Source: Flavobacterium limnosediminis JC2902 (GTDB lineage: Bacteria; Bacteroidota; Bacteroidia; Flavobacteriales; Flavobacteriaceae). Taken from it: 64,000 bases of DNA. A program made the position numbers and the translations under genes. Position 1 is the stretch's first letter. The number at the start of each line of letters is the position of its first letter. This document shows positions 1 to 8,497 of this stretch, piece by piece. The notes beneath the pieces are model-generated. The model saw nothing but the letters and a program-made list of their open reading frames with translations, did no database searches and was not told the origin of the DNA. The stretch is from the NCBI RefSeq assembly GCF_000498535.1, contig NZ_AVGG01000023.1, positions 1 through 64,000 of the forward strand, written 5' to 3'.

Positions 1-115
1 AGAGTAAAGAGTAAAGAGTAATTGTGTGTCTTAGTGCCTAAGTGTCTCAATGCCTTAGCGCTTCAAAAACTAAGAAACTCAGCCACTCAGTTACTCAGAA
101 ACTACCTAAGAAACC
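1..115. repeat. Short-word quasi-periodic intergenic tract
   Basis: The window opens with three exact copies of the 7-mer AGAGTAA (1-21). A roughly 10-base periodic run follows, built from the words CTTAG, CTCAG, CTAAG and ACTCAG. It has no coding potential. The same kind of tract recurs between genes throughout the window; the copy at 47836-47930 uses almost the same words. Confidence 0.7.
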
Positions 116-218
116 TTATACACCTGTTTTTTTGCAGATAGTCGTAAAACTGTTAAAGATAGTGATTTGTGTAGGTTTATTTTGGTAATTTTATATAATT
201 AACTGTAAGTCAGGTGTT

Positions 219-1049
219 ATGAAAAAGATTCTTTTCCCAACAGATTTTTCTAAAACGGCCGATAATGCATTTGTTTACGTATTAAATCTGGCAAAGGCGT
301 ATGATGCTGAAGTGGTGGTTTTGCATACTTTCGTTTTGCCCAATTTGGCATATACGCAGATTCCTCAAAACCTGATGACGGTATATGAAAGTATGGAAAT
401 TAATCAGTTTGAAAATTTTAAAGATTATGTTCCTCACCTGCGGGAATTGGCAGAAAAGCATAACATGAATACCGTTAAAATGAGTCATGTGTTAAAGCAC
501 GGGGATTTGCTTGAGAATATAAAGGGAATCATAAAAGAGGAACATATTGATCTTGTGGTGATGGGCACAAAGGGAGCAACGGGTTTGGAAAAAGTTTTTT
601 TAGGCTCAAATACCGGTAATGCGATTGCAAATTTATCCGTACCGGTTCTTGCAGTTCCGGAAGAGGCTGAGTTTATCAGGATAAAAAACATTGGCTTTAC
701 AACCAAATTCAGCGAGAGGGATAATGTTTCTTTAATGAAAGTTATAAATTTTGCCACCATGTTCCGGGCTGTCGTAAAATGTCTGACGGTTAAAACAGAT
801 GATTTTGATGTATCGGATGAAAGAATGGAGTATTGGAAAAAAAATTTCAAAAGTGAGCCTGTTGAGTTTATTTTAGTGTCTCACAATGATGTAAAGCAAA
901 CCGTATTGGATTTTGTTGACAATCGGGATATTGATATTTTAGTGATGTCTTCACGTAAACGCAACTTCTTTGAAGACTTGTTCACCCGTAGTTTTGCCCA
1001 GAAACTTTCTTATCATATAAAAAAACCTATTTTATCCGTAAATGACTGA
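219..1049 (+). CDS. Universal stress protein, two UspA domains
   Basis: The 276-residue protein holds two tandem UspA (adenine-nucleotide alpha-hydrolase fold) domains, about residues 1-148 and 155-276. The first has the ATP-binding signature G-x2-G-x9-G-S around residues 116-130 (MGTKGATGLEKVFLGS). In the second this signature is degenerate, so probably only the first domain binds nucleotide. Tandem-domain Usp proteins are cytoplasmic stress or starvation factors; the client is unknown. A close paralog starts 300 bases downstream on the same strand and shares the N-terminal MKKILFPTDFS motif, which points to a local duplication. The ATG at 219 is the natural start because it begins the conserved first strand. 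Confidence 0.93.
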   Translation: MKKILFPTDFSKTADNAFVYVLNLAKAYDAEVVVLHTFVLPNLAYTQIPQNLMTVYESMEINQFENFKDYVPHLRELAEKHNMNTVKMSHVLKHGDLLENIKGIIKEEHIDLVVMGTKGATGLEKVFLGSNTGNAIANLSVPVLAVPEEAEFIRIKNIGFTTKFSERDNVSLMKVINFATMFRAVVKCLTVKTDDFDVSDERMEYWKKNFKSEPVEFILVSHNDVKQTVLDFVDNRDIDILVMSSRKRNFFEDLFTRSFAQKLSYHIKKPILSVND

Positions 1050-1349
1050 TAAAAACAAAGCTTTTTTAAGATGATACGGTAAAGGCTGCGAGTTACCGAT
1101 ATGATGTGGATTTTCTGGTTTTTTGTCCGTGTAGTTTTTCATGGGATATATTTCATTTCGTTGTTTCGGGTTAAATAATTGCAAAACTGATATTAATCAG
1201 ATTTTATTTGCGTTTCTTTTAGTAACTTTATGTAATGATTTGAAAATCAATACCTATGAAATCGCCGCTGGCAAAGAGTTTGCGCAAGCAAATACAATAA
1301 ATAAAAAAGCGATACCATATATGACCTCTAATAAATAAATTATACATAT
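1050..1349. other. Spacer between the two usp genes
   Basis: This 300-base gap has no convincing gene. A 65-codon frame at 1141-1338 has no domain and no signal sequence and is judged spurious. The only structure seen is the 14-base palindrome at 1187-1200, listed separately. The gap implies that the second usp gene has its own promoter. Confidence 0.5.
1187..1200. promoter_or_regulatory. Possible CRP/FNR-type operator
   Basis: The perfect palindrome CTGATATTAATCAG contains TGAT-N4-ATCA, the core spacing of FNR-family operators (consensus TTGAT-N4-ATCAA). It lies 150 bases upstream of the second usp gene. Usp genes are often under redox or starvation control, so an operator is plausible. A single short site can arise by chance in AT-rich DNA, and no regulator gene is present in the window. 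Confidence 0.28.
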
Positions 1350-2186
1350 ATGAAAAAGATACTTTTTCCAACCGATTTTTCTGAAACAGCAAACAATGCG
1401 TTTGTATATGCTTTGGAAATGGCAAAATCATTTGATGCTGAGGTAATTGTGCTCCATGTTTATGATTTGCCTACAGTGTCATTTGGAGAAGTTCCGGTGA
1501 CATTGGTTGAAATATACGATTCCATCGAGTTGAATAACTTTGAGAATTTTAAGGATCAGATTCCGCTTTTGCGTAAGATTGCAGAGAAACACCAGCTTGA
1601 TGATGTGAAAATGAGTCACGTATTGCGCCACGGTGATTTGATTCGTATCATGAAAGACATGTGCAGTGAAGAGAAAATCGACATGATTGTAATGGGTACC
1701 AGCGGTGCTTCCGGTATGCAAGAAGTCTTTTTGGGCTCCAATACCGGAAATACCATTGTGAATGTGCCGATAACGACTTTGAGTGTGCCCAACAAAGCAA
1801 AATTTACGCGTATACAGAATATAGGTTTTACCACAACATTTAACGATCAGGACAGTGAGGCTTTGCACCGGGTAGTTGCCATTGCCAAGAAATTTCATGC
1901 CAAAGTGAAATGCATAACCGTAAGAACCCATGGTTTCAATACAACCGAAGAAGGTATGGAATTCTGGAAAGTCCCTTTTAAAAATGAACCTGTTGAGTTC
2001 TTTATGATTCCGCATGATGATGTGAAAGAAACCATCCTTGACTTTGTGGAACATCAAAATATTGACATGCTGGCGATGGTTACCCACAAACGCAACTTCT
2101 TTCAGGAACTGTTCACTCACAGCCTGACTCAAAAACTATCCTATCACATCGAAACACCAATTTTAGCTTTTCATGAGAATAAATGA
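1350..2186 (+). CDS. Universal stress protein, two UspA domains (paralog)
   Basis: The 278-residue protein is a tandem-domain Usp collinear over its whole length with the gene at 219-1049. The first domain keeps the nucleotide motif (MGTSGASGMQEVFLGS, about residues 116-131). The second lacks it, as in the paralog. Both share the C-terminal QKLSYHI motif, so the pair arose by duplication and has since diverged considerably. It is presumably a cytoplasmic stress factor. It has its own spacer with a possible FNR-like palindrome, so the two copies may respond to different signals. Confidence 0.92.
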   Translation: MKKILFPTDFSETANNAFVYALEMAKSFDAEVIVLHVYDLPTVSFGEVPVTLVEIYDSIELNNFENFKDQIPLLRKIAEKHQLDDVKMSHVLRHGDLIRIMKDMCSEEKIDMIVMGTSGASGMQEVFLGSNTGNTIVNVPITTLSVPNKAKFTRIQNIGFTTTFNDQDSEALHRVVAIAKKFHAKVKCITVRTHGFNTTEEGMEFWKVPFKNEPVEFFMIPHDDVKETILDFVEHQNIDMLAMVTHKRNFFQELFTHSLTQKLSYHIETPILAFHENK

Positions 2187-2231
2187 TAGTGGTTAGTAAT
2201 TTGTAGTTAGTCGTTAGTAAACGCAAGGGGA

Positions 2232-2312
2232 GTTTTAATAGAAAATCCAAAAATCCAAAAATCTAAGAAGTCTAAAAAGTCTAACAATCTAAGTAGTCCA
2301 ATAATCCAAAAT
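2232..2312. repeat. 9-base quasi-periodic intergenic tract
   Basis: After the usp gene the sequence becomes a run of about eight 9-base units of the type TCTAARAAG / AATCCAAAA. It lies between the two convergent genes, ends just before the terminator at 2313-2350, and is non-coding. A second word tract (ACTGT / GACTG words) follows at about 2382-2436, up to the dnaN stop. Confidence 0.65.
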
Positions 2313-2350
2313 AAAAAACCGCAATTCCTCATAACTGGATTGCGGTTCTT
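2313..2350 (-). terminator. Intrinsic terminator of dnaN
   Basis: The arms AACCGCAAT (2317-2325) and ATTGCGGTT (2339-2347) form a stem. On the minus strand it is followed by a T run (TTTTTTA), which suits termination of dnaN transcripts. The opposite side has a weaker T-rich tail and might also serve the usp gene. Confidence 0.75.
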
Positions 2351-2435
2351 TGGTATAAAAGGGTTGGTTATAGACTTTTATGAGTCTTCAGTCTCAGTTT
2401 TCACTGTTTGCTGCGACTGTCAACTGTGACTGCTA

Positions 2436-3554
2436 CTAATTGTTCAGCATCACCGGCATTACCAGCATGGTAACTGTTTCACCTTCGTCTAATCCGTCAA
2501 CAGGAGTAAGGATTCCGGCGCGGTTTGGTAACGACATTTCCAATTGGATTTCGTCAGATTGAAGGTTTGTCAGCATTTCGGTTAAGAAACGGGAGTTGAA
2601 ACCAATCTGCATATCATCACCTTGGTAATCACAAGTCAAACGTTCTTCTGCTTTGTTGGAGTAATCGATGTCTTCTGCAGAAATGTTCAATTCGGCACCC
2701 GCGATTTTCAAACGGATCTGATGCGTGGTTTTGTTAGCAAAGATGGCCACACGACGAACAGAACTTAAGAATTGTGATCTGTCCATTATTAATTTATTCG
2801 GATTCTCTTTCGGAATTACCGCTTCGTAATTCGGATACTTACCGTCAATCAAACGACATGTCAGTGTATAATTGTCGAAAGAGAAGGTTGCGTTCGAATC
2901 GTTGTATTCAATTTTTACTTCTGCATCCGATGTTCCCAGGATTCCTTTTAAAATGTTTAAAGGTTTCTTTGGCATGATGAAATCGGCTGCCTGAGAAGCT
3001 TTTACATCGGTACGTGCATATTTTACCAATTTGTGTGCATCCGTCGCTACGAAGATTAACCCTTCTGTAGAGAACTGGAAGAAAACTCCCGACATTACCG
3101 GACGCAAATCATCGTTTCCGGCAGCGAAAATGGTTTTGCTGATGGCGGTTGCCAATACTTCGGCGGGAACTAATGTAGAAGACGGTTCGTCTAAAACAAC
3201 CGCTTTAGGGAATTCCTCACCCGGAGCGTATGCCAATGCATATTTACCGGAATTAGAGCTGATTTCGATAGTATTGTTGTCTTCAACAGTAAATGTTAAA
3301 GGTTGTTCGGGGAACGTTTTAAGGATTTCCAGTAATAATTTTGCAGGAACGGCAACGCTACCCTGACTTGTGGAATCAATTTCTAGGGTAGAAGACATGG
3401 TAGTCTCTAAATCGGATGCCGAAACACGTAACTGGTTGTTGTCTAATTCAAATAAGAAATTATCTAAAATAGGAAGGGTGTTACTGCTGTTGATAACACT
3501 ACCTAAAACCTGCAATTGTTTTAACAAATAGGAGCTGGATACTATAAACTTCAT
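2436..3554 (-). CDS. dnaN: DNA polymerase III sliding clamp, beta subunit
   Basis: The 372-residue protein has the three-domain beta-clamp architecture and normal family length. It opens with the typical clamp N-terminus (MKFIVSSSYLLKQL). It contains the internal NTLPILDNFLFE segment and ends with the C-terminal motif VMPVMLNN, close to the family's VMPMRL ending. The clamp tethers DNA polymerase III to DNA as a ring-shaped dimer. It is followed by its own terminator and preceded by a TATATTTG -7 element. It sits next to gldG rather than dnaA, so it does not mark the origin here. Confidence 0.97.
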   Translation of the reverse strand: MKFIVSSSYLLKQLQVLGSVINSSNTLPILDNFLFELDNNQLRVSASDLETTMSSTLEIDSTSQGSVAVPAKLLLEILKTFPEQPLTFTVEDNNTIEISSNSGKYALAYAPGEEFPKAVVLDEPSSTLVPAEVLATAISKTIFAAGNDDLRPVMSGVFFQFSTEGLIFVATDAHKLVKYARTDVKASQAADFIMPKKPLNILKGILGTSDAEVKIEYNDSNATFSFDNYTLTCRLIDGKYPNYEAVIPKENPNKLIMDRSQFLSSVRRVAIFANKTTHQIRLKIAGAELNISAEDIDYSNKAEERLTCDYQGDDMQIGFNSRFLTEMLTNLQSDEIQLEMSLPNRAGILTPVDGLDEGETVTMLVMPVMLNN

Positions 3555-3603
3555 CTTCTTTCTTTTTTAGGTATGTAAAATTTTATTTTCATTTTACACT
3601 TCA

Positions 3604-3611
3604 CAAATATA
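3604..3611 (-). promoter_or_regulatory. dnaN promoter -7 element
   Basis: On the minus strand this reads TATATTTG, a full match to the Bacteroidota -7 consensus TAnnTTTG, 50 bases upstream of the dnaN ATG. No clear TTG occurs at the -33 distance, so the promoter is only half supported. Confidence 0.45.
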
Positions 3612-3650
3612 TTCTAAACTACTTAACTTAAAAACATTTTTTATTAACAA

Positions 3651-5342
3651 CTAACGCGCATATTTTCGTTTTCTGAGGAACGTAAACAGGAATCCGAAAA
3701 CAGCCAGTACAACTATTGGTAATCCGACAGTTAGGATTTGTGTGAAGGTATAATTTTCATGTACTTTTTCTTTGTCCAATAACGGTAAATCGACATCCTT
3801 GCTTCGAATGTTAATAAGTCCGTTGTCATCCAACAGATAATTTACACAGTTTAATAAAAACTCCTTGTTTCCGAACAGGTTATTCGTCCATTTGTCATAC
3901 CCCAATTCTAAAGGCTGATAAGCCTGATCTAACTGGTTTTTAATGACATCCCCATCCGAAATGATAATCATTTTGTTGTTTTTTCCCTGATTGATAAACG
4001 TTTTGTCTTTAAAAGGAAGTACACGGTTTTCATACATCGAATGGAATTTTCCTTCCAAAAGTACCGACATCGGCAATAAACCGCCTTCAGGATAATCTTT
4101 CGGACTCGTTTCTTCGGTTACCATTTCAAGATTCACTTCCGTAGGAATTCCGATAGCTTTAGAATATTGGGATGATTCCATCAAAACCGTTTTCTTGATA
4201 TCGTTTTTCAGTAATTCAATCGGATTGGCAAATTCGAATTTAACACCTTCGATATTTTTTACGATAGGATGCTGCGATTGCGGATACACAAACGGTGCAT
4301 ATTTCCACGGGTATTGCTGATATTCCGTTTTGCTTCCTGGTTCACCTGTTGCCAGTTTTATCGGTGTTGCTTGTTCGTCTTTTACCAAAAGCGGATTGAT
4401 TCTTACCCCGTATTTAAAGAACATATCGGTAAGGTTCAAATCTTTCGGATACGCTAAAATAGAACCGGATTCGTTGTATAAACTGTCCATTTCCGCCTGA
4501 ACGCCATCTACCAGCCAAAGTGTTTTTCCTCCGTTAAGGATGAACTGATCCAACACCTCTTTTTCTTCTTCGGTAAAACGTTTTGAAGGTTTTGCTATAA
4601 TTGCCAGATCGTATTTTTTAAGGGCTTCCAATGAACGTTGCGGACTTTTAGCCACAGAATCCATGGTAAATGGCCCGATGTAATAACTTTCGCGAACGGT
4701 TTTAAGGAAATCGGCAATCTGTATGTCGTGTAGTTCGCCAATGCCTTTGATTACGGCGATTTTCTTTTCTTTTGCTTTGGTGATTTTATTAAACGCATCG
4801 GCTAAAGCATATTCCAAATGCTGAACAGAACTCACTACTTTTTCTTCGGTAGAAGCGCCCATCATGTTTTTCAGCAACTGAACTTTCGTCGTTTTTCCGT
4901 TGTAGGTCGCAATTGCCCACGGGAAAACCACTTCCTGAGATTGTTTTCCTTTGTCGTCAACCGTGATGCTTACAGGTGTTAAACCGCGTTGGTACAACAT
5001 TTTCATATTCGCCTCGCGCTCTTCTTCTTTTTCAAGCGGATTTACAAACTGGAAAATGATATTGGAATTGTAAGCTTTGAATTCTTCTAAGGTCTGACGG
5101 GTTTCGCCTTGCAAACGCTTGAATTCGGCCGGGAACTGACCTTCTAAAAAGACGTCGATGTAAAGTGGACTGTCAATCTGCTTGATGATGTTTAATGATG
5201 CTTCCGATAACGTATAGCGTTTGTCTGCCGTTAAATCAAATCGTTTGAAAAAGTAATTTCCGAAAATATTCAGCGCAATTAACCCGATGATAAGTAATCC
5301 TAACTGCTTTAATCCTTGTTTTTTAGCTTCTTTCATTACCAT
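3651..5342 (-). CDS. gldG: Gliding-motility ABC transporter component GldG
   Basis: The 563-residue protein has an N-terminal membrane anchor (about residues 13-31), a large extracytoplasmic ABC-type domain, and a C-terminal membrane helix (about 537-557) ending in basic residues. This matches the GldG family. The gene starts inside the end of gldF (7-base overlap), so the two are translationally coupled. In Flavobacterium johnsoniae GldA, GldF and GldG form an ABC transporter needed for gliding; GldA, the ATPase, is not in this window. ATGs at 5342 and 5336 are both possible starts. Confidence 0.92.
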   Translation of the reverse strand: MVMKEAKKQGLKQLGLLIIGLIALNIFGNYFFKRFDLTADKRYTLSEASLNIIKQIDSPLYIDVFLEGQFPAEFKRLQGETRQTLEEFKAYNSNIIFQFVNPLEKEEEREANMKMLYQRGLTPVSITVDDKGKQSQEVVFPWAIATYNGKTTKVQLLKNMMGASTEEKVVSSVQHLEYALADAFNKITKAKEKKIAVIKGIGELHDIQIADFLKTVRESYYIGPFTMDSVAKSPQRSLEALKKYDLAIIAKPSKRFTEEEKEVLDQFILNGGKTLWLVDGVQAEMDSLYNESGSILAYPKDLNLTDMFFKYGVRINPLLVKDEQATPIKLATGEPGSKTEYQQYPWKYAPFVYPQSQHPIVKNIEGVKFEFANPIELLKNDIKKTVLMESSQYSKAIGIPTEVNLEMVTEETSPKDYPEGGLLPMSVLLEGKFHSMYENRVLPFKDKTFINQGKNNKMIIISDGDVIKNQLDQAYQPLELGYDKWTNNLFGNKEFLLNCVNYLLDDNGLINIRSKDVDLPLLDKEKVHENYTFTQILTVGLPIVVLAVFGFLFTFLRKRKYAR

Positions 5343-6061
5343 TTCAGGGATTTAAGTTGATACACCGTTCCTGCTAAAAAGGCAATGGTAACGCTAACGA
5401 AATATAAGATGTCACGGGTATCCAAAACGCCGCGGCTCATGCTTTTAAAGTGATAATCGAATCCGAAACTAGAGAATAATCCGCCGAAATCACCCATAAA
5501 AGAAGCTAAGCCTTCAAATCCGAAGTAAAAGAAAAAGCAAAGGAAAACAGCTAAAATAAACGCCACAATCTGATTATCGGAAAGGGTGGAAGTGAAAATC
5601 CCGATGGCTGAATACGCCGCAATCAGAAACAACAATCCGAAATACGATCCGATAGTGCTTCCCATATCTAGGTTTCCTGTCGGATTACCCAAATCAGAAA
5701 TAACGAAAACATAGATTAGTGTGGGAATTATAGCGATAACAATCAGTAAGAAAGCGCCGAAGAATTTTCCGTTCACAATCTCCCAGGTGCTTAAAGGTTT
5801 GGTCAGCATCAATTCGATGGTTCCCTGTTTTTTCTCATCGGAGAAACTTCGCATGGTTACGGCCGGAATCAGGAAAATTAAAATCCACGGGGCTAAGGTG
5901 AAAAACGGACTCAAATCGGCGAAACCGCTTTTTAAAATATTGAATTCCCCTTCAAAAACCCAAAGGAACAATCCGTTGAGCAAAAGGAAAATAGCGATAA
6001 CCAAATACCCGATCGGCGAACCGAAAAAGGATTTGATTTCTCTTAATAATAATGCTTTCAT
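5336..6061 (-). CDS. gldF: Gliding-motility ABC transporter permease GldF
   Basis: The 241-residue protein is an ABC-2 type permease with six hydrophobic segments. Its N-terminus (LLLREIKSFFGSPIGYLV) and the cytoplasmic motif MRSFSDEKKQGTIELMLTKP are characteristic of this family. It is the inner-membrane channel partner of GldG, encoded immediately downstream with an overlap. Presence of both genes supports a gliding Flavobacteriaceae host. Confidence 0.94.
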   Translation of the reverse strand: MKALLLREIKSFFGSPIGYLVIAIFLLLNGLFLWVFEGEFNILKSGFADLSPFFTLAPWILIFLIPAVTMRSFSDEKKQGTIELMLTKPLSTWEIVNGKFFGAFLLIVIAIIPTLIYVFVISDLGNPTGNLDMGSTIGSYFGLLFLIAAYSAIGIFTSTLSDNQIVAFILAVFLCFFFYFGFEGLASFMGDFGGLFSSFGFDYHFKSMSRGVLDTRDILYFVSVTIAFLAGTVYQLKSLKW

Positions 6062-6065
6062 TCTT

Positions 6066-6139
6066 TGTGTTTATTTGTTTATGCGGTAATTTGGTTATTT
6101 GATTACCTAAAACGTAATTCGTAATTTATAATTCGTAAT
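6066..6139. repeat. AT-rich word tract downstream of the small monooxygenase-fold gene
   Basis: Repeats of GTAATT(C/T), TTATTTG and AATTCGTAATT occupy the gap between gldF and the next gene. A related tract (GGTTATTTG, TTGTTCG) lies at 6440-6490, at the other end of the same small gene. The paired flanking tracts resemble the other intergenic word tracts in this window. Confidence 0.5.
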
Positions 6140-6436
6140 TTAATCTAAAGTTACCAACTTATCCACGCTCCACGCTTCGGGTTTGTCGTTAAACAGTTTT
6201 TTGGTGAATGTCCAAACGTCGTAAAACAGTTCCGAATTTCTGTAATTTTCCAAGTCTTCTTCGGCATCCCAATAGCTGTAAGTGAAAAAGATACACGGAT
6301 TGTTTTTATCCTGATACAATTCAAGTAAACGGTTTCCGGGCGCATTTCGTATTTTCTCTTTCATTTGTTCGAAATTCTCTAAAAATGCAGGGATGTTTTC
6401 TTCGTGAAAACTCAGTTTTACAATGCGTACAAACAT
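6140..6436 (-). CDS. Antibiotic biosynthesis monooxygenase (ABM)-fold protein
   Basis: The 98-residue protein starts at MFVRIVKLSF and has the dimeric ferredoxin-like ABM pattern: a first strand, then an amphipathic helix (ENFEQMKEKI), then CIFFTYSYWDAEEDLENYRNS. Such proteins are small putative quinol or heme-related monooxygenases; the substrate cannot be told. A longer frame begins at 6631, but the extra residues overlap the next gene and include the low-complexity tract 6440-6490, so the ATG at 6436 is preferred. It probably shares transcripts with the downstream-facing SAM hydrolase-like gene. Confidence 0.8.
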   Translation of the reverse strand: MFVRIVKLSFHEENIPAFLENFEQMKEKIRNAPGNRLLELYQDKNNPCIFFTYSYWDAEEDLENYRNSELFYDVWTFTKKLFNDKPEAWSVDKLVTLD

Positions 6437-6488
6437 ACTATTTTTTTGGTTATTTGGTTGTTCGTTAATTTGGTTATTTGTTGTTCGG

Positions 6489-7322
6489 TTATATGAATTG
6501 AATCGTAACCGTATCCCTAAATTTAAGTCCGAGTAGGGATGTGGCCGATCCAACTGTTGACGGATTGCTTTTGTAAATGGCAATTTCCAGAAAACCGGCT
6601 TCGTTAAATAGGGCCAGTCGTTCGCCTTCAAAGTCTTTTAGTGAGAATTTATCGGATACTTTAAAATCGGAATAATTTTTATGAATGCTTTTAATAATGT
6701 TTTTTGTGCCGAAACGAACTTCAAACGAGCGTCCTTTTCCGGTTTCCTGAATCAGTTTTCGGGAAATATTGGTTACACAATTGCCAAAATGATCTATGTA
6801 AACTACGGAACCCTTTATAGATTTGTAATCAGATGCCACAACCGCTTGAATTTCATTAATTTCTTTAATCGATGTGATTTCCTTGCCGATAACGCTCATT
6901 GCTCCGCCTTTAGATAAATGACAGGCCACTTTCACGAACACGTCCATATCCGTAGCGCTTTCCTGCAGGCGATCGTGAATGTTGATTTCAGCTATTTTCT
7001 GAGGGACGATTTTTTGAGTGAGAATGCTGAGGATTCCGTTATCGGCACAAACAAAAAAATGATCGTTCCACTGCATGGCAAGGTGTTTATTTTCCGGAGT
7101 ACGTTCGGAATCAACGCCGATTATGTGTACGGAACCTTTCGGAAAGCTGTTGTAAGCCGCATTGATGGTGTAACTTGCTTCGGAAATGTTAAACAAATCC
7201 ACATTGTGGGAAATATCAATAATCTGTGCCTGAGGATGTTCTGTAATAATCTTGCCTTTTAACGTGCCAACAAAGTGGTCTTTCAGGCCAAAATCGGTAG
7301 TTAGCGTAATTATTGACATCAT
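6489..7322 (-). CDS. SAM hydroxide adenosyltransferase (DUF62 family)
   Basis: The 277-residue protein starts MSIITLTTDFGLKDHFVG, the hallmark of the DUF62/SAM hydrolase-halogenase family. IIDISHNV and IIGVDSER follow, matching the active-site regions. Most bacterial members convert S-adenosylmethionine and water to adenosine and methionine. The fluorinase and chlorinase are rare relatives with an extra loop, for which there is no sign here. The ATG at 7319 (second Met) is an equally good start. Divergent from phoH, with 93 bases between. Confidence 0.9.
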   Translation of the reverse strand: MMSIITLTTDFGLKDHFVGTLKGKIITEHPQAQIIDISHNVDLFNISEASYTINAAYNSFPKGSVHIIGVDSERTPENKHLAMQWNDHFFVCADNGILSILTQKIVPQKIAEINIHDRLQESATDMDVFVKVACHLSKGGAMSVIGKEITSIKEINEIQAVVASDYKSIKGSVVYIDHFGNCVTNISRKLIQETGKGRSFEVRFGTKNIIKSIHKNYSDFKVSDKFSLKDFEGERLALFNEAGFLEIAIYKSNPSTVGSATSLLGLKFRDTVTIQFI

Positions 7323-7362
7323 TTTGTTTATAACTATTACAGAAAGTTTTTCTAAAATTCAC

Positions 7363-7370
7363 TAGATTTG
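7363..7370 (+). promoter_or_regulatory. phoH promoter -7 element
   Basis: TAGATTTG matches the Bacteroidota -7 consensus TAnnTTTG exactly and lies 45 bases upstream of the TTG start of phoH in the divergent intergenic region. The -33 TTG is not evident; only T-rich sequence lies at that distance. Confidence 0.45.
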
Positions 7371-7415
7371 AGATAATGCAAAGCTAACTTATTTTTTAAT
7401 TAAATCCTGCTGCTT

Positions 7416-8366
7416 TTGAACGAAAGAACCATCGAATTGACAGACATCACTCCGAAAGAATTTTGGGGTGCTCAAGATTCTCATCTTGAAGTAATTAAAA
7501 AATTATATCCGAAATTAAAAATTGTAGCCCGGGGCACGCTGGTGAAAGCCTACGGAGAAAAGGAAATTTTGGATGAGTTTGAAGTACGCTTTAACCGATT
7601 AATTACTCATTTTTCGCGTTACAATTCCATTGATGATAATGTAATTGAGCGCATTGTGCAGGCGAACAGTCAGGACGAACACCGTATGGCGGATCATGAC
7701 AAAATTCTGGTGCATGGAATAGGAGGTAAGCTGATTAAAGCCATGACGCCCAATCAACAGAAATTAGTTGAATATGTGCACAAAAACGACATGGTATTTG
7801 CCGTAGGTCCGGCGGGAACAGGGAAAACCTATACCGGTGTGGCTTTGGCGGTAAAAGCCTTAAAAGAAAAGCAGGTAAAACGAATCATTTTAACACGCCC
7901 TGCCGTGGAAGCGGGTGAAAATTTAGGGTTCCTTCCCGGTGATATGAAGGAGAAACTTGATCCGTATATGCAGCCGTTATATGATGCTTTACGCGACATG
8001 TTACCGCCGCAAACATTGGACGATTATATTCTGAAAGGAATCATACAGATTGCACCTTTGGCTTTTATGCGCGGACGTACTCTGGATAATGCTTTTGTAA
8101 TTCTGGATGAAGCACAAAACACTACACATTCGCAAATGAAAATGTTCTTAACGCGTATGGGAAAAAATGCCAAGTTCATCATTACCGGAGATCCTGGTCA
8201 GGTGGATTTGCCGCGCAGAACGATTTCGGGACTGAAAGAAGCGATTCTGGTTCTGAAAGATATCGAAGGCATCGGAATCATTTATCTTGACGACAAAGAC
8301 ATCGTTCGTCACCGATTAGTGAAGAAAGTCATCGATGCTTATAAGAGTATCGAAAACCATGATTAA
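7416..8366 (+). CDS. phoH: PhoH family ATPase
   Basis: The 316-residue protein has an N-terminal region typical of PhoH-like proteins. A PhoH P-loop ATPase domain follows: Walker A GPAGTGKT (131-138), the RPAVEAGENLGFLPGD segment and Walker B VILDEAQNTT (about 228-237). PhoH-like ATPases are cytoplasmic and linked to RNA metabolism and to YbeY, but the precise role is unsettled. The frame starts with TTG (7416), giving the family N-terminus MNERTIEL; no better ATG is available. Followed by a strong terminator. Confidence 0.94.
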   Translation: MNERTIELTDITPKEFWGAQDSHLEVIKKLYPKLKIVARGTLVKAYGEKEILDEFEVRFNRLITHFSRYNSIDDNVIERIVQANSQDEHRMADHDKILVHGIGGKLIKAMTPNQQKLVEYVHKNDMVFAVGPAGTGKTYTGVALAVKALKEKQVKRIILTRPAVEAGENLGFLPGDMKEKLDPYMQPLYDALRDMLPPQTLDDYILKGIIQIAPLAFMRGRTLDNAFVILDEAQNTTHSQMKMFLTRMGKNAKFIITGDPGQVDLPRRTISGLKEAILVLKDIEGIGIIYLDDKDIVRHRLVKKVIDAYKSIENHD

Positions 8367-8425
8367 GGTGAAATCATGAATTAGTAACGATGCCCTAACG
8401 GATTAATTTCCGTATAATAAGCATC

Positions 8426-8465
8426 AAAAAACCCTACATAACTTTAAAAGTTGCGTAGGGTTTTT
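8426..8465. terminator. Intrinsic terminator, bidirectional
   Basis: AAAACCCTAC pairs with GTAGGGTTTT (arms 8428-8437 and 8455-8464). The inner sequence continues the stem with only one mismatch and one wobble pair. A runs on the left and T runs on the right make it usable from phoH on the plus strand and from the minus-strand side. Confidence 0.88.
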
Positions 8466-8497
8466 CTATTAAATAAATTTAAATGGATCCAGTTGTG

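Noticed and set aside
1141..1338. 65-codon open frame between the usp genes
   Set aside because: No domain, no signal peptide and it overlaps the palindrome region and the ribosome-binding area of the second usp gene; composition is like non-coding DNA.
2436..3554. dnaN as a marker of the replication origin
   Set aside because: No dnaA, DnaA-box cluster or AT-rich origin region is present nearby; in this group dnaN is not always next to dnaA.
6437..6631. Longer N-terminus of the monooxygenase-fold protein
   Set aside because: The extra 65 residues are encoded by a word tract and overlap the SAM hydrolase-like gene.
6489..7322. SAM-dependent fluorinase or chlorinase
   Set aside because: The family is mostly SAM hydroxide adenosyltransferases, and the halogenase-specific loop was not seen.
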